Notes: a model not told the origin generated them from the letters alone. 64,000 nucleotides of DNA from an uncultured Alistipes sp. (GCA_944321955.1 CALUNG010000006.1:1-64000); one strand, 5' to 3'; counted from the stretch's first letter, positions 44,853-53,210 are shown. Numbers and translations: made by a program.

Positions 44853-45443
44853 TTAAGGTATCCATTCAACTACACCGTGCGACGGATTGTCCGCCATCCA
44901 TCCGCGCAATGACTCCATATTCCTCACGCCTCCCTCGATAACGGCACGGTAATACTCCACTCCCATGATCTTTTCATCTTCGGGAGTCTCGAACTTCAGC
45001 CGCAATACCGTTTCGCGCATCTCGTCGGTCATCACCTCTGATATGCGGTCAGCCATCCGTTCGAAATAGCCGTCGTAAAACGAGCCGCGCAGGATGTGTA
45101 TCATGTCAAGCTGCCAGCGACAGCCGTCACAGTCCCTGTAAAATGCGTGCCACTCCATACAATGTTCGTCCGTATCGATCAAATTACGGTATGTCACCTC
45201 CTCCACCTTGGGGTTTGCGGCAATACGCGCCATGGCCGCAAAACTATCAGCAACCACCAACGGAGACGAGTAGATATGGAAATCGATATCGCGGTGTTTC
45301 ATCAACAGACCCATGCGCAGCGAACCAACGAGACTGGCTTCGGCTCCAATGCTTCGCCATGCCCCGACAATGTCGAGCTCATCGATAATTTCATGCGCAC
45401 GGGCAGCATTACGCCGTGCAAGGTCTGTTATTGTCGTTTCCAT
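44853..45443 (-). CDS. Nucleotidyltransferase-fold protein of unknown function
   Basis: 196 residues from the ATG at 45443 (METTITDLARRN). A longer frame to 45596 runs through the promoter and terminator and is rejected. The segment SLVGSLRMGLLMKHRDIDFHIYS (Gly40-Ser41, Asp52 and Asp54) has the GS...DxD layout of the polymerase-beta nucleotidyltransferase fold. The C-terminal part is helical. Substrate unknown; candidates are small-molecule or RNA nucleotidyl transfer. It is first in a pair with the ABM monooxygenase. Confidence 0.72.
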   Translation of the reverse strand: METTITDLARRNAARAHEIIDELDIVGAWRSIGAEASLVGSLRMGLLMKHRDIDFHIYSSPLVVADSFAAMARIAANPKVEEVTYRNLIDTDEHCMEWHAFYRDCDGCRWQLDMIHILRGSFYDGYFERMADRISEVMTDEMRETVLRLKFETPEDEKIMGVEYYRAVIEGGVRNMESLRGWMADNPSHGVVEWIP

Positions 45444-45453
45444 ATTGCGGAGG

Positions 45454-45461
45454 CAAATGTA
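45454..45461 (-). promoter_or_regulatory. -7 promoter box for the nucleotidyltransferase-fold gene
   Basis: Minus-strand TACATTTG, 10 bases from the ATG at 45443. It immediately follows the upstream receptor gene terminator. Confidence 0.6.
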
Positions 45462-45468
45462 CAAAAAA

Positions 45469-45492
45469 ACGGGAAGGTTTGCACCTTCCCGT
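45469..45492 (-). terminator. Terminator of the BtuB-like receptor gene
   Basis: A 10-bp stem ACGGGAAGGT/ACCTTCCCGT with a 4-base loop, then GTTTTTTTG on minus, 6 bases beyond the stop. Confidence 0.85.
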
Positions 45493-45498
45493 ACATAA

Positions 45499-47466
45499 TC
45501 ATATCGTAATGACCACCCCGGCCGACAGCCACGTTCCCGGCATACGCAGGCCTCCGTAATCGAAGTAGCGTGTATCCGTGATGTTTGTAGCATCAAGATA
45601 GAGCCTCAGCATCTTCCAGTCGAAAGCCAGACGGCCGTCAAGCAGAAAATATGGTTTGTAACCGCGTATCTCGCCGTCGGCATCGGCATAGTTTCCCGTA
45701 CGATCGTACAGAGTACCCGTCAGCGACAAAGAGAAATAACGCAGAAAATGCACTTCGACATTCATGGCGCACTTGTTTCGCATGTAATCGAATGCATACT
45801 TCGAAATCAGGCCGCCGCTATCCTTTGTTTCATATATGTAACCGTATGACAGCGTTACACGACGCAGCCAGCCGTCAGAACGGTATCCTGCGGTCAGCTC
45901 CGTGCCTAAAACACCGAGTTCCGTTATCTGACGCGACTCCCAGTCGGCATCGGCCTCAGCCTTGACCCAGTCTATGATATTGTCGGCATCGCGATAGTAC
46001 ACCTGCGCCGACGCGATCCACCGTTTCGAATCGTATGCGGCCGCAATACGATAAGTTATGGCGCTCTCGGGCTTCAGATCGGGATTGGATACGTACCCCG
46101 TGGCCGTATAGAAGAGATCGGTATATGTCGGGAGGCGCATCGACTGCGTGGCACCGGCCTCAATACGAAACCCGGTCAATGACCGATAACCGCCCGAAGC
46201 GCTCCACAATGCCGATGTCCCGTAAGGAGTGAAGCTCACACCTCCCGATGCCGACACGTCAAAGCGTCTCCAGCGCTTGGTATGCCTCAGCCACACGTTT
46301 CCGACATGACGCTCCTCGCCTTTGGTACATATACCGCTCGGCGACTCAAGTTCCCGACCCAGGACTGTGCTGTATATGTGGTTGTAGGTATAGTCGCCGC
46401 CGAGCGACGTGGTACCTCCAGCCCAACGCATGTCGCCCCACATCTCGGCTCCGGCATCGTCGGTATTATGGTGGTTGAACGGTACCTTGTCCTCGCTGCC
46501 GCGTATCAGTTCGAAACGGTCGAAATTCTTGCGGTAACGTGCAGATGCGTTAAGTGTAAACGGTCCCCATGCCTTGACCCAGCGTACCGATGCTATGGCC
46601 GTCTGCGTCTGCTCATACTGGTCGGGATAGCTGAGCGAGTAGAATCCGTTGGCACCGAAACCGCGGTGCTGATACCCGCCCTGAATGTCGAAGAAACCGA
46701 CCTTGGCCGAATCGTACGTTGCACGAATATAGGCATTGTAATTGGCGAAATCCGTATTGTGGATATATCCGTCACTGCGTCTGTACGATCCCATGGCCAT
46801 AACCGTAAGCCCCTTGTGCGTGATGGCGCCGGAGAGGTTGGCATAGGCGTATCCGTATGCACCGCCCGATGCATCGAGACGCAGATATCTGGGGCGCAAC
46901 GGTGCCGTACGTATGTTTATCGCACCGGCAAACGCCCCAACGCCCGAGACGCCGTCGATGAGTTCGATACCCGAGACGCAATCCATGTCTACGGGCAGCG
47001 AGTGAGTCTGATGCCCGGTACGGGCATCGGTAAAGTTGATGCCGTTCAACAGAACCATCGTCTGGTCGAACGACCCTCCGCGAATCGAGATGTCGGTCTG
47101 TATCCCCTTGCCTGCACGCTCGCGCACATCTATCGACGGGCTGAGGCGAAGGGCCGATTCTATTGTCTGAATCGGCGCGACAGCCTCGGAACTCCTTTCG
47201 AAGATCGGCGTCACGACCATGGCACTGCGCGTCGGCGTGGACTTGTTGCCCTCGACACTGATATCGTCTATCTGCAATGTCTTGTAGACGGACGTCGTGT
47301 CGCTGCCTTGGGCGCGAGCCGTGTTGTGAGCAAGCAAGAGAATGGACATCCCAACCGCGAGAACCCCGATTTTCACCTGACGATGCATGCTCGCAAAAGC
47401 GCCGTACGGCGAGCGAGACCACCGTCTGAAGCACGGGATCGGCTTCACAGTTGAAATCTCTTTCAT
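45499..47466 (-). CDS. TonB-dependent outer-membrane receptor (BtuB-like layout)
   Basis: 655 residues from the ATG at 47466. A long basic leader precedes the hydrophobic signal (IGVLAVGMSILLLAHNTARA). A plug follows, with DISIRGGSFDQTMVLLNGINFTD and VDMDCVSGIELIDGVSG...GAINIRT, which are canonical plug motifs. The 22-strand barrel ends LRLYLDATNITDTRYFDYGG and a final GVVITI. The size and absence of a carboxypeptidase-like domain suit BtuB/siderophore-type receptors. No cobalamin riboswitch was found upstream, so vitamin B12 cannot be claimed. A weak -7-like TACTTTTA lies at 47491-47498. Confidence 0.88.
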   Translation of the reverse strand: MKEISTVKPIPCFRRWSRSPYGAFASMHRQVKIGVLAVGMSILLLAHNTARAQGSDTTSVYKTLQIDDISVEGNKSTPTRSAMVVTPIFERSSEAVAPIQTIESALRLSPSIDVRERAGKGIQTDISIRGGSFDQTMVLLNGINFTDARTGHQTHSLPVDMDCVSGIELIDGVSGVGAFAGAINIRTAPLRPRYLRLDASGGAYGYAYANLSGAITHKGLTVMAMGSYRRSDGYIHNTDFANYNAYIRATYDSAKVGFFDIQGGYQHRGFGANGFYSLSYPDQYEQTQTAIASVRWVKAWGPFTLNASARYRKNFDRFELIRGSEDKVPFNHHNTDDAGAEMWGDMRWAGGTTSLGGDYTYNHIYSTVLGRELESPSGICTKGEERHVGNVWLRHTKRWRRFDVSASGGVSFTPYGTSALWSASGGYRSLTGFRIEAGATQSMRLPTYTDLFYTATGYVSNPDLKPESAITYRIAAAYDSKRWIASAQVYYRDADNIIDWVKAEADADWESRQITELGVLGTELTAGYRSDGWLRRVTLSYGYIYETKDSGGLISKYAFDYMRNKCAMNVEVHFLRYFSLSLTGTLYDRTGNYADADGEIRGYKPYFLLDGRLAFDWKMLRLYLDATNITDTRYFDYGGLRMPGTWLSAGVVITI

Positions 47467-47506
47467 CTTGTTTGGATTTTGATTGGTTAATAAAAGTAAA
47501 TAAAAC

Positions 47507-47540
47507 AAACAGCCCGTGAGAATTTAGACACGGGCTGTTT
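47507..47540 (-). terminator. Terminator after manA
   Basis: A 12-bp stem AAACAGCCCGTG with its complement, loop of 10, then a T-rich minus-strand tail, 24 bases beyond the manA stop. Confidence 0.8.
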
Positions 47541-47564
47541 TATCATCAGCTTGTTTTTGAGACG

Positions 47565-48548
47565 TTACTCGACATATATCTCGAGCAGACGGGCCTTGCC
47601 CTTGATGCAGACATCGTTCAGCTCGGCCGGAATCAGAACCACATCGCCGTCGGCCATGTGTTCCCTGCCGCCGTCGGTCTCGAGATCGACCTCTCCGCCA
47701 GTGCACATGTATATGACGAACGAATCGAGCGGTGCGTAATCCTTGTCCACCTCACCGTCGACATCGAGCAGGTTTGTCGTAAAATAACGGCACTTTACAA
47801 CCTCGACCGACTTGTTGGTTGCGGGGACACACTTCCTGATGCATTCATCGGGACGACGCTCGAAATCGATGGCATCGACGGCCAAAGCGGTATGCAGTTC
47901 ACGTGGTTTACCGTCCGCACCGACACGGTCCCAGTCATATATGCGATATGTGACATCCGAAGTCTGCTGAATCTCGACCACCTCTACACCCTTGCCCAGA
48001 GCATGTACCATCCCGGCCGGTATGAAGAATGCATCTCCGGCCTTCACCTGAACACGATTGAGCAACTCGGGCAGATAACCGCCCGATACGGCATCGAGGT
48101 ACTCCTCACGTGTAATATCGGCCTTCGAAAAGCCCAGATACAGAAATGCATCGGGTGTACATGATGTCACGTACCACATTTCGGTCTTGCCGTATGAGTT
48201 GTGACGTTCGGCGGCAAGAGCATCGTCGGGATGCACCTGTACCGACAGCACGTCGTTGCAGTCGAGGGTCTTTATAAGCAGCGGAAACTCCAGTCCGAAT
48301 TTTTCGAATACGCGCTCTCCGACCAGATCGCCCATATATACCTCGATCAGTTCCTGGAGATTGTTGCCCTTGAGCATGCCGTTGGCAGCCACCGAAATAT
48401 CTCCCTTGACACACGATATGTCCCAGCTCTCGCCGTAACGTTTCGTCTTGTCGACATGCCCCAACTGCGCACCTTTCTTCTCAAGAAGGGCATGACCGCC
48501 CCAGATGCGCTCCTTCAATCTCGGTTTGAATTTCAACGGATACAACAT
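47565..48548 (-). CDS. manA: Mannose-6-phosphate isomerase, class I
   Basis: Zinc enzyme that interconverts fructose 6-phosphate and mannose 6-phosphate, the entry to GDP-mannose and surface glycans. RIWGGHALL opens the protein. VQVHPDDALA, GKTEMWYV and IPAGMVHALGKGVEVVEIQQTSDVTYRIYDWDR are class I blocks with the zinc ligands. The length (327) matches the short bacterial form. It starts 11 bases after the cysteate-synthase-like gene and is the last gene of the nspC unit. Confidence 0.95.
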   Translation of the reverse strand: MLYPLKFKPRLKERIWGGHALLEKKGAQLGHVDKTKRYGESWDISCVKGDISVAANGMLKGNNLQELIEVYMGDLVGERVFEKFGLEFPLLIKTLDCNDVLSVQVHPDDALAAERHNSYGKTEMWYVTSCTPDAFLYLGFSKADITREEYLDAVSGGYLPELLNRVQVKAGDAFFIPAGMVHALGKGVEVVEIQQTSDVTYRIYDWDRVGADGKPRELHTALAVDAIDFERRPDECIRKCVPATNKSVEVVKCRYFTTNLLDVDGEVDKDYAPLDSFVIYMCTGGEVDLETDGGREHMADGDVVLIPAELNDVCIKGKARLLEIYVE

Positions 48549-48559
48549 GACAGTATTTT

Positions 48560-49852
48560 TTATGCAAACATCGCCTCCACCTTAGCCACAACATCATCGG
48601 CATCGGGGTTCAGCGAAAATACATGACTCGGTTCGAGATACCACAGTTTCTTGCCGCGCTTGAACAGCTCCTCGCCTGCTCCTGTGATATTCAGCATGAC
48701 CGTGGCCTTGGGATCGACCTTGCCGTCGGCGACAGCCTTTATGAGCGAAGCCGTAGCGACACCAGACGCAGAATAGATATCTATACCTTCCAGTTCAAGG
48801 AAGAGTTGCTTTGCCTTGCGGGCCTGAGCATTCGTTGCGACAAGCACTTCGCCGTTCGTAGCCTTCAGCGCGTCATACAGACCTCCGCGTATTCCGTAAG
48901 GCGGCTTGCGGTTCGACAGCACTTTGGCATCTATGATCTCCACATCGCGGCGGGCTTTGTCCTCATCGTACGGGAGCATCTCGCGCGAATCGGCACGCCA
49001 TGCATCGAACATCGGTACGAACGGCGCATTCTGCGAAACCATAAGCTTCATCAGGTTGCTGCCGAAACGACCGTCCTCTATCAGACGCATGTTTGCCTCC
49101 CACGCGGCAATGGCACCCGTACCGCTGCCGACAGCCTGGAAATAGTAGTCGGGAATACGGCCGATGGTCGTCACTGCCGACAGCACGGTCGTGGCCATAC
49201 CGTCACGACGGGCAACGTTCTTGGCGCCACCCTCGGCATAGAATTTAGGCGAGCGCAATGCCAGATCGCTGAGGTGTATGGCATCGAAATAATCGCCGCC
49301 CTTCTCGCATACTATGAGCTTGACGCACGGATTCAACGGCTCTTCAAACCACAGCGCGTTGACATTGTCCTCGGGGACAGACAACAGCAGCCTGATATTG
49401 TTGTCGGAGCATACCTTTGCGAATGCACGTGCCGTATTGCCGGCCGAAGCGACGACAAGCACCTTGTCGCAATTCTCATCGGCACGGGCACATACGCTGT
49501 ATGCCTCGGTCTCCTTGAACGAACATGTCGTCATATTGGCACCGATAGCCGGATTGTAGCCGTTGAAGGTTATGTAGAGATTCTCCAGTCCGAGATACTC
49601 TGCCAGACGCTTGCTTTTGTATGTAACCGGCGCCGACGAGCCCTTGAGCATACGCTTTACGGGCATCCAGTCGCAGAACTTGTACAGTCCGAACGAATCG
49701 GGTTTGAGATCTATCTGCTTGACGGCATACTTCGTCCGCACAAGCGACGGCGTCTTGCATGTACTGTCGCCGAGCGTCCAGCCCTCATCGGGAAATTCGC
49801 GTCCGGTAGCGACGCATTCGAGAGTGTAGTCAGTAGGTTTAAATTCTTTCAT
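48560..49852 (-). CDS. Threonine-synthase-fold PLP enzyme, probable cysteate synthase
   Basis: Fold-type II PLP enzyme, 430 residues. The PLP lysine is probably Lys113 in TTCSFKETEAYS, where threonine synthases normally read SFKDRG. ASAGNTARAFA binds the substrate and AVGSGTGAIAAWEA binds the PLP phosphate. The N-terminus (YTLECVATGREFPD) and overall layout recall cysteate synthase, which makes L-cysteate from O-phosphoserine and sulfite. In Alistipes and relatives cysteate feeds capnine and sulfonolipid synthesis. No threonine-pathway genes are adjacent. A divergent threonine synthase remains the alternative. It lies 18 bases after nspC and 11 before manA. Confidence 0.65.
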   Translation of the reverse strand: MKEFKPTDYTLECVATGREFPDEGWTLGDSTCKTPSLVRTKYAVKQIDLKPDSFGLYKFCDWMPVKRMLKGSSAPVTYKSKRLAEYLGLENLYITFNGYNPAIGANMTTCSFKETEAYSVCARADENCDKVLVVASAGNTARAFAKVCSDNNIRLLLSVPEDNVNALWFEEPLNPCVKLIVCEKGGDYFDAIHLSDLALRSPKFYAEGGAKNVARRDGMATTVLSAVTTIGRIPDYYFQAVGSGTGAIAAWEANMRLIEDGRFGSNLMKLMVSQNAPFVPMFDAWRADSREMLPYDEDKARRDVEIIDAKVLSNRKPPYGIRGGLYDALKATNGEVLVATNAQARKAKQLFLELEGIDIYSASGVATASLIKAVADGKVDPKATVMLNITGAGEELFKRGKKLWYLEPSHVFSLNPDADDVVAKVEAMFA

Positions 49853-49870
49853 TCGTAAGATATTTGGGGT

Positions 49871-51001
49871 TTACGACATGCGGGACTTGAAGTCCTCGTA
49901 GCCGAATTCTTTGATAATCTTCACATCTCCGTCATGCGTAGCAATGGCGATTGACGGATGCGACACGCCGTTGAACATCGTGGTCTTGACCATCGTATAG
50001 TGTATCATGTCCTCGAAAACGATACGGTCACCTATACGTGGATCGCGGTCGAAGGCCCAATCGCCGTAATAGTCGCCCGCCAGACAGCTGTTGCCTCCCA
50101 TGCGCCAGCGTTTCTCGCCGTCAGCCGGTTCATGTGCACCGACAATGGCCGGTTTGTACGGCATCTCCAGACAATCGGGCATGTGGCAGGCAAACGACAC
50201 GTTGAGCATGGCCGTATTGATGCCGCCGTTGCGCACTATGTCCTCAACCGTCGAGACCAGATAGCCCGTACGCCACGTAAAGGCGCTGCCGGGTTCGAGA
50301 ATGATGCGCAGATGGGGATGGCGCGCGCGGAAGTCACGTATTATCCTTATGAGTTCGTCGCAATCGTAGTCGACATGTGTCATCAGGTGTCCGCCGCCGC
50401 AGTTGAGCCACTGCACGCGATCGAGCAGATCGCCGAAGTGCTCTTCGACGGCCTCCAGAGCCTTGCGCAGATGTTCGGGACGCGATTCGCACAAAACATG
50501 GAAATGCAATCCGTCTATACCTGCAGGCAACTCTCCAAGCTCGGCGCGCGTTACACCCAGACGCGATCCCTTGACACACGGATTGTAAATGTCGGTCTCG
50601 ACAGGTGAATATTCCGGGTTGATACGCAGGCCGCACGATATGCCGCGAAGCAGCGCCCGCTGTCCGAAACGTTCGAACTGAGACACCGAATTGAACGTTA
50701 TGTGGCTGCTGTATCGCAGAATCTCGTCGATTTCGCGTTCGGTGTATACCGGCGCATAGGTGTGGGCAAGTTTTCCGTACTCCTCGAATACCAGTCTGGC
50801 TTCGGCGAGCGAACTTGCCGTGGCGCCGTCGGAGTGTTCGGCCAGAATCGGGAATATGCTCCACATGGCGCATGCCTTCAGCGCCACTATAATTTCCGCA
50901 CCGCTTTCGCGGCGTACATAGTCTATGGTTTCGAGATTCCGCATGAGCAGATCCTCGTCAAGGACGAAACATGGAGAAGGTACTTTTGAAAAATCGACCA
51001 T
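49871..51001 (-). CDS. nspC: Carboxynorspermidine/carboxyspermidine decarboxylase
   Basis: Alanine-racemase-fold PLP enzyme that decarboxylates carboxy(nor)spermidine to (nor)spermidine. The PLP lysine is Lys42 in VALKACAMW. The family blocks HFHVLCES, LNCGGGH, ILEPGSAF and the late SCLAGDYYGDWAF (catalytic Cys) are present. The 376-residue start at 51001 (MVDFSKVPSPCFV) follows a -7 box. Its partner dehydrogenase lies upstream at 51142 but is separated by a hairpin and this promoter. It leads the nspC, cysteate-synthase-like, manA unit. Confidence 0.93.
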   Translation of the reverse strand: MVDFSKVPSPCFVLDEDLLMRNLETIDYVRRESGAEIIVALKACAMWSIFPILAEHSDGATASSLAEARLVFEEYGKLAHTYAPVYTEREIDEILRYSSHITFNSVSQFERFGQRALLRGISCGLRINPEYSPVETDIYNPCVKGSRLGVTRAELGELPAGIDGLHFHVLCESRPEHLRKALEAVEEHFGDLLDRVQWLNCGGGHLMTHVDYDCDELIRIIRDFRARHPHLRIILEPGSAFTWRTGYLVSTVEDIVRNGGINTAMLNVSFACHMPDCLEMPYKPAIVGAHEPADGEKRWRMGGNSCLAGDYYGDWAFDRDPRIGDRIVFEDMIHYTMVKTTMFNGVSHPSIAIATHDGDVKIIKEFGYEDFKSRMS

Positions 51002-51022
51002 CGTATCCGCGATTTGAACACA

Positions 51023-51030
51023 CAAAGATA
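51023..51030 (-). promoter_or_regulatory. -7 promoter box for nspC
   Basis: Minus-strand TATCTTTG, 21 bases from the ATG at 51001. Confidence 0.62.
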
Positions 51031-51088
51031 ACACAAATTATCTTCGGCTGTGTACGATACATTAATATTAGGTATTTATACCTACGGA

Positions 51089-51120
51089 AACGGGGAGAAA
51101 GGCTGAGCCTTCTCCCCGTT
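51089..51120 (-). terminator. Terminator-like hairpin after carboxynorspermidine dehydrogenase
   Basis: AACGGGGAGAA stem with its complement plus an inner GGC/GCC, 21 bases beyond the stop. The minus-strand tail is not U-rich, so it may be leaky and allow read-through into nspC. Confidence 0.6.
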
Positions 51121-51141
51121 CGATTTTCGACTGTACGAACA

Positions 51142-52332
51142 TCATACCTCTATATCAACGTCGAACTTCTCGACCCAAGGCAGTCCCTGTTCGCCGAGCT
51201 CGGCCAGGAACGGATCGGGATCGAACTCCTCGACATTGAATACTCCGGCACCGCGCCACAGTCCCTTGGCCCACATCGATGCTCCGAGTGCTGCCGGAAC
51301 TCCGGTAGTGAAGCTGACGGCCTGCGTGCCGGTCTCGGCATACGCCTTCTCGTGGTCGCAGTTGTTGTAGATGTAATACGTATGTTCCTTGCCGTCCTTG
51401 ATACCGCGTATGCGGCATCCGATCGACGTTTTGCCGTGATAGTTGGCACCCAGCGACTTTGGATCGGGCAGCACGGCCTTGAGGAACTGTATGGGCACGA
51501 TCTCTACACCGTTGTAGATGATCGGGTCGATACGCGCCATACCGATATCCTGAATTACACGAAGGTGAGTAAGATACTCCTGACCAAAGGTCATCCAGAA
51601 ACGGGCACGCTTGATCGTAGGATAGTTCTTCACGAGCGACTCGAGCTCCTCGTGGTATATCACATAGGACTCGCGCTCGCCGATCTCGGGATAGTGCAAA
51701 GGCTTGTGTATCTCGTGCGGCTCGGTTACAACCCACTTGCCGTTCTCATAGTAACGACCCTTCTGCGTAACCTCGCGGATATTGATTTCGGGATTGAAGT
51801 TGGTTGCGAAAGCCTTGCCGTGGTTGCCGGCATTGCAGTCCACGATGTCGAGATAGTGTATCTCGTCGAAGTGGTGCTTGGCTGCATAGGCCGTAAATAT
51901 GGCCGTAACTCCCGGGTCGAAACCGCAACCGAGAATTGCCGTCAGCCCCTTCTCCTTGAAACGGTCCTGATAGGCCCACTGCCACGAATACTCGAAATGC
52001 GCTTCGTCCTTGGGTTCGTAATTGGCCGTATCGAGGTAATTGGCCCCGCACTCGAGACATGCATCCATGATGGTCAGGTCCTGATAAGGAAGCGCCACGT
52101 TGATCACGATGTCCGGTTTGAAACTGCGGAACAGTTCGCATAACTCCGCAACATTGTCGGCATCGACCTGTGCCGTCTTGACACGATCGCCGCCAATGGC
52201 AGCAGCTACGGCATCGCACTTGGATTTGGTTCTGCTCGCGAGCATAACGTCGCTGAAAATCGGATTGGCGGCAACTTTCTGGGTCACAACCGTACCCACG
52301 CCACCTGCGCCTATTATTAAAGCTCTACACAT
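51142..52332 (-). CDS. Carboxynorspermidine/carboxyspermidine dehydrogenase
   Basis: Saccharopine-dehydrogenase-family enzyme (396 residues). It reductively joins aspartate semialdehyde with a diamine to give carboxy(nor)spermidine, the substrate of NspC. The N-terminal Rossmann motif is ALIIGAGGVGTVVTQKVA. VINVALPYQDLTIMDACLECGANYLDTANYE and GCGFDPGVTAIF are family blocks. The ATG at 52332 is preferred; the frame back to 52422 would cover its promoter. With nspC this gives the S-adenosylmethionine-independent route to spermidine known in gut Bacteroidota. Confidence 0.92.
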   Translation of the reverse strand: MCRALIIGAGGVGTVVTQKVAANPIFSDVMLASRTKSKCDAVAAAIGGDRVKTAQVDADNVAELCELFRSFKPDIVINVALPYQDLTIMDACLECGANYLDTANYEPKDEAHFEYSWQWAYQDRFKEKGLTAILGCGFDPGVTAIFTAYAAKHHFDEIHYLDIVDCNAGNHGKAFATNFNPEINIREVTQKGRYYENGKWVVTEPHEIHKPLHYPEIGERESYVIYHEELESLVKNYPTIKRARFWMTFGQEYLTHLRVIQDIGMARIDPIIYNGVEIVPIQFLKAVLPDPKSLGANYHGKTSIGCRIRGIKDGKEHTYYIYNNCDHEKAYAETGTQAVSFTTGVPAALGASMWAKGLWRGAGVFNVEEFDPDPFLAELGEQGLPWVEKFDVDIEV

Positions 52333-52365
52333 ACGGTTATTGTTCGTTTTTTGTTCAATGGCCCA

Positions 52366-52396
52366 CAAATTTACCTTTTTATTTTGGTAAAACAAA
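52366..52396 (-). promoter_or_regulatory. Promoter of carboxynorspermidine dehydrogenase
   Basis: Minus-strand TTTG (52393-52396), a 19-base spacer, TAAATTTG (52366-52373). It is 33 bases before the ATG and overlaps the tRNA-Lys promoter. Confidence 0.72.
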
Positions 52397-52413
52397 AATA
52401 TTGCATACATTTG
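52383..52413 (+). promoter_or_regulatory. Promoter of tRNA-Lys
   Basis: TTTG (52383-52386), a 19-base spacer, TACATTTG (52406-52413). It is 49 bases before the tRNA and interlocked with the opposite-strand promoter. Confidence 0.72.
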
Positions 52414-52462
52414 CACCACCAAAACCGAGACGCATGCATGTGCGTGACGTTTGGCAAACGAT

Positions 52463-52535
52463 GAATTCGTAGCTCAGCTGGTAGAGCACAACACTTTTAA
52501 TGTTGGGGTCCCGGGTTCGAGCCCCGGCGAGTTCA
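52463..52535 (+). tRNA. tRNA-Lys, anticodon TTT
   Basis: 73-base cloverleaf. The acceptor GAATTCG pairs with CGAGTTC. The D arm is GCTCAGCTGGTAGAGC. The anticodon stem is CAACA/TGTTG with loop CTTTTAA. The T arm is CCGGGTTCGAGCCCCGG. CCA is not encoded. Confidence 0.97.
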
Positions 52536-52540
52536 CCTGA

Positions 52541-52573
52541 AAAAAGGGAGACAACCAAGTTGTCTCCCTTTTT
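52541..52573. terminator. Bidirectional terminator between tRNA-Lys and the flavodoxin gene
   Basis: A 15-bp stem of AAAAAGGGAGACAAC with its complement and a 3-base loop. The A/T ends of the stem provide the U-run in both directions. Confidence 0.88.
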
Positions 52574-52579
52574 CGGTTA

Positions 52580-53146
52580 TTAACGGATATCCAACGTCCC
52601 GAGCCACGAACGCAGCGTCCGCTCGTCAGTCGTATTCAACAGCCGTCCATCCTTCCACTTAAGATCGGGATACTCCTCTCTGAGAGCCGACACGCTCCGT
52701 CCGACACTGCTGCCCCCGGAAGTGGCAAACGGCACAAGGACCTTGCCTCTCAGATCATACGACTCAATGAACGTATTGATGACACGCGGAGCAACTCCCC
52801 ACCATATCGGATAACCGATAAGGACTACATCATACGCATCGATATCGATGTCCATGTCGGCCATGGCCGGTCTCGATTTCGGATCCTTCATCTCGACCGA
52901 GCTGCGCGACTGCGCATCATGCCAGTCGAGATCAGCCGCAGTATATGGCTCGGCAGGTTCTATCTCACGAAAATCGCCGCCGGACAAAGCAGCCAACGAT
53001 TTTGCAACGGCCGCCGTTGTTCCGGTAGCCGAAAAGCAGACCACAAGAATTTTAGATTTACTCTCTTTCATGACTCTATCGTTTTGTGCCGACACACCGG
53101 TCAAGGCCAGCAGTACGGCAAACATCGATGAAACTATCTTTTTCAT
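52580..53146 (-). CDS. Flavodoxin-family protein with signal peptide
   Basis: 188 residues. Residues 1-20 form a cleavable signal (SSMFAVLLALTGVSA). The flavodoxin fold starts at about 32 with the FMN-phosphate loop VVCFSATGTTAAVA. VVLIGYPIWWGVAPRVINTFI and PFATSGGSSVG are the other FMN-contact blocks. Export of a flavodoxin is unusual, since flavodoxins normally act in the cytosol, but this form recurs in gut anaerobes. The neighbouring hydrolase is also exported. No TAnnTTTG box lies directly upstream, and a hairpin separates it from the hydrolase gene. Confidence 0.88.
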   Translation of the reverse strand: MKKIVSSMFAVLLALTGVSAQNDRVMKESKSKILVVCFSATGTTAAVAKSLAALSGGDFREIEPAEPYTAADLDWHDAQSRSSVEMKDPKSRPAMADMDIDIDAYDVVLIGYPIWWGVAPRVINTFIESYDLRGKVLVPFATSGGSSVGRSVSALREEYPDLKWKDGRLLNTTDERTLRSWLGTLDIR

Positions 53147-53176
53147 AATCTAATGAACCATGTTACGAATGCAATA

Positions 53177-53210
53177 AAGCGGGAATACCGGGTCGCCGAC
53201 AATCCCGCTT
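53177..53210 (-). terminator. Hairpin after the exported hydrolase gene
   Basis: An 8-bp stem AAGCGGGA/TCCCGCTT with a large loop, followed by TATTGC on the minus strand. Moderate support. Confidence 0.5.

Noticed and set aside
47467..47564. Possible cobalamin riboswitch before the BtuB-like receptor
   Set aside because: Only about 40 bases separate the manA terminator from the start codon, and no B12-box-like or long structured element is present.
48560..49852. Plain annotation as thrC
   Set aside because: Kept only as the alternative: the PLP-lysine context and N-terminus differ from usual threonine synthases and no thrA or thrB is adjacent.
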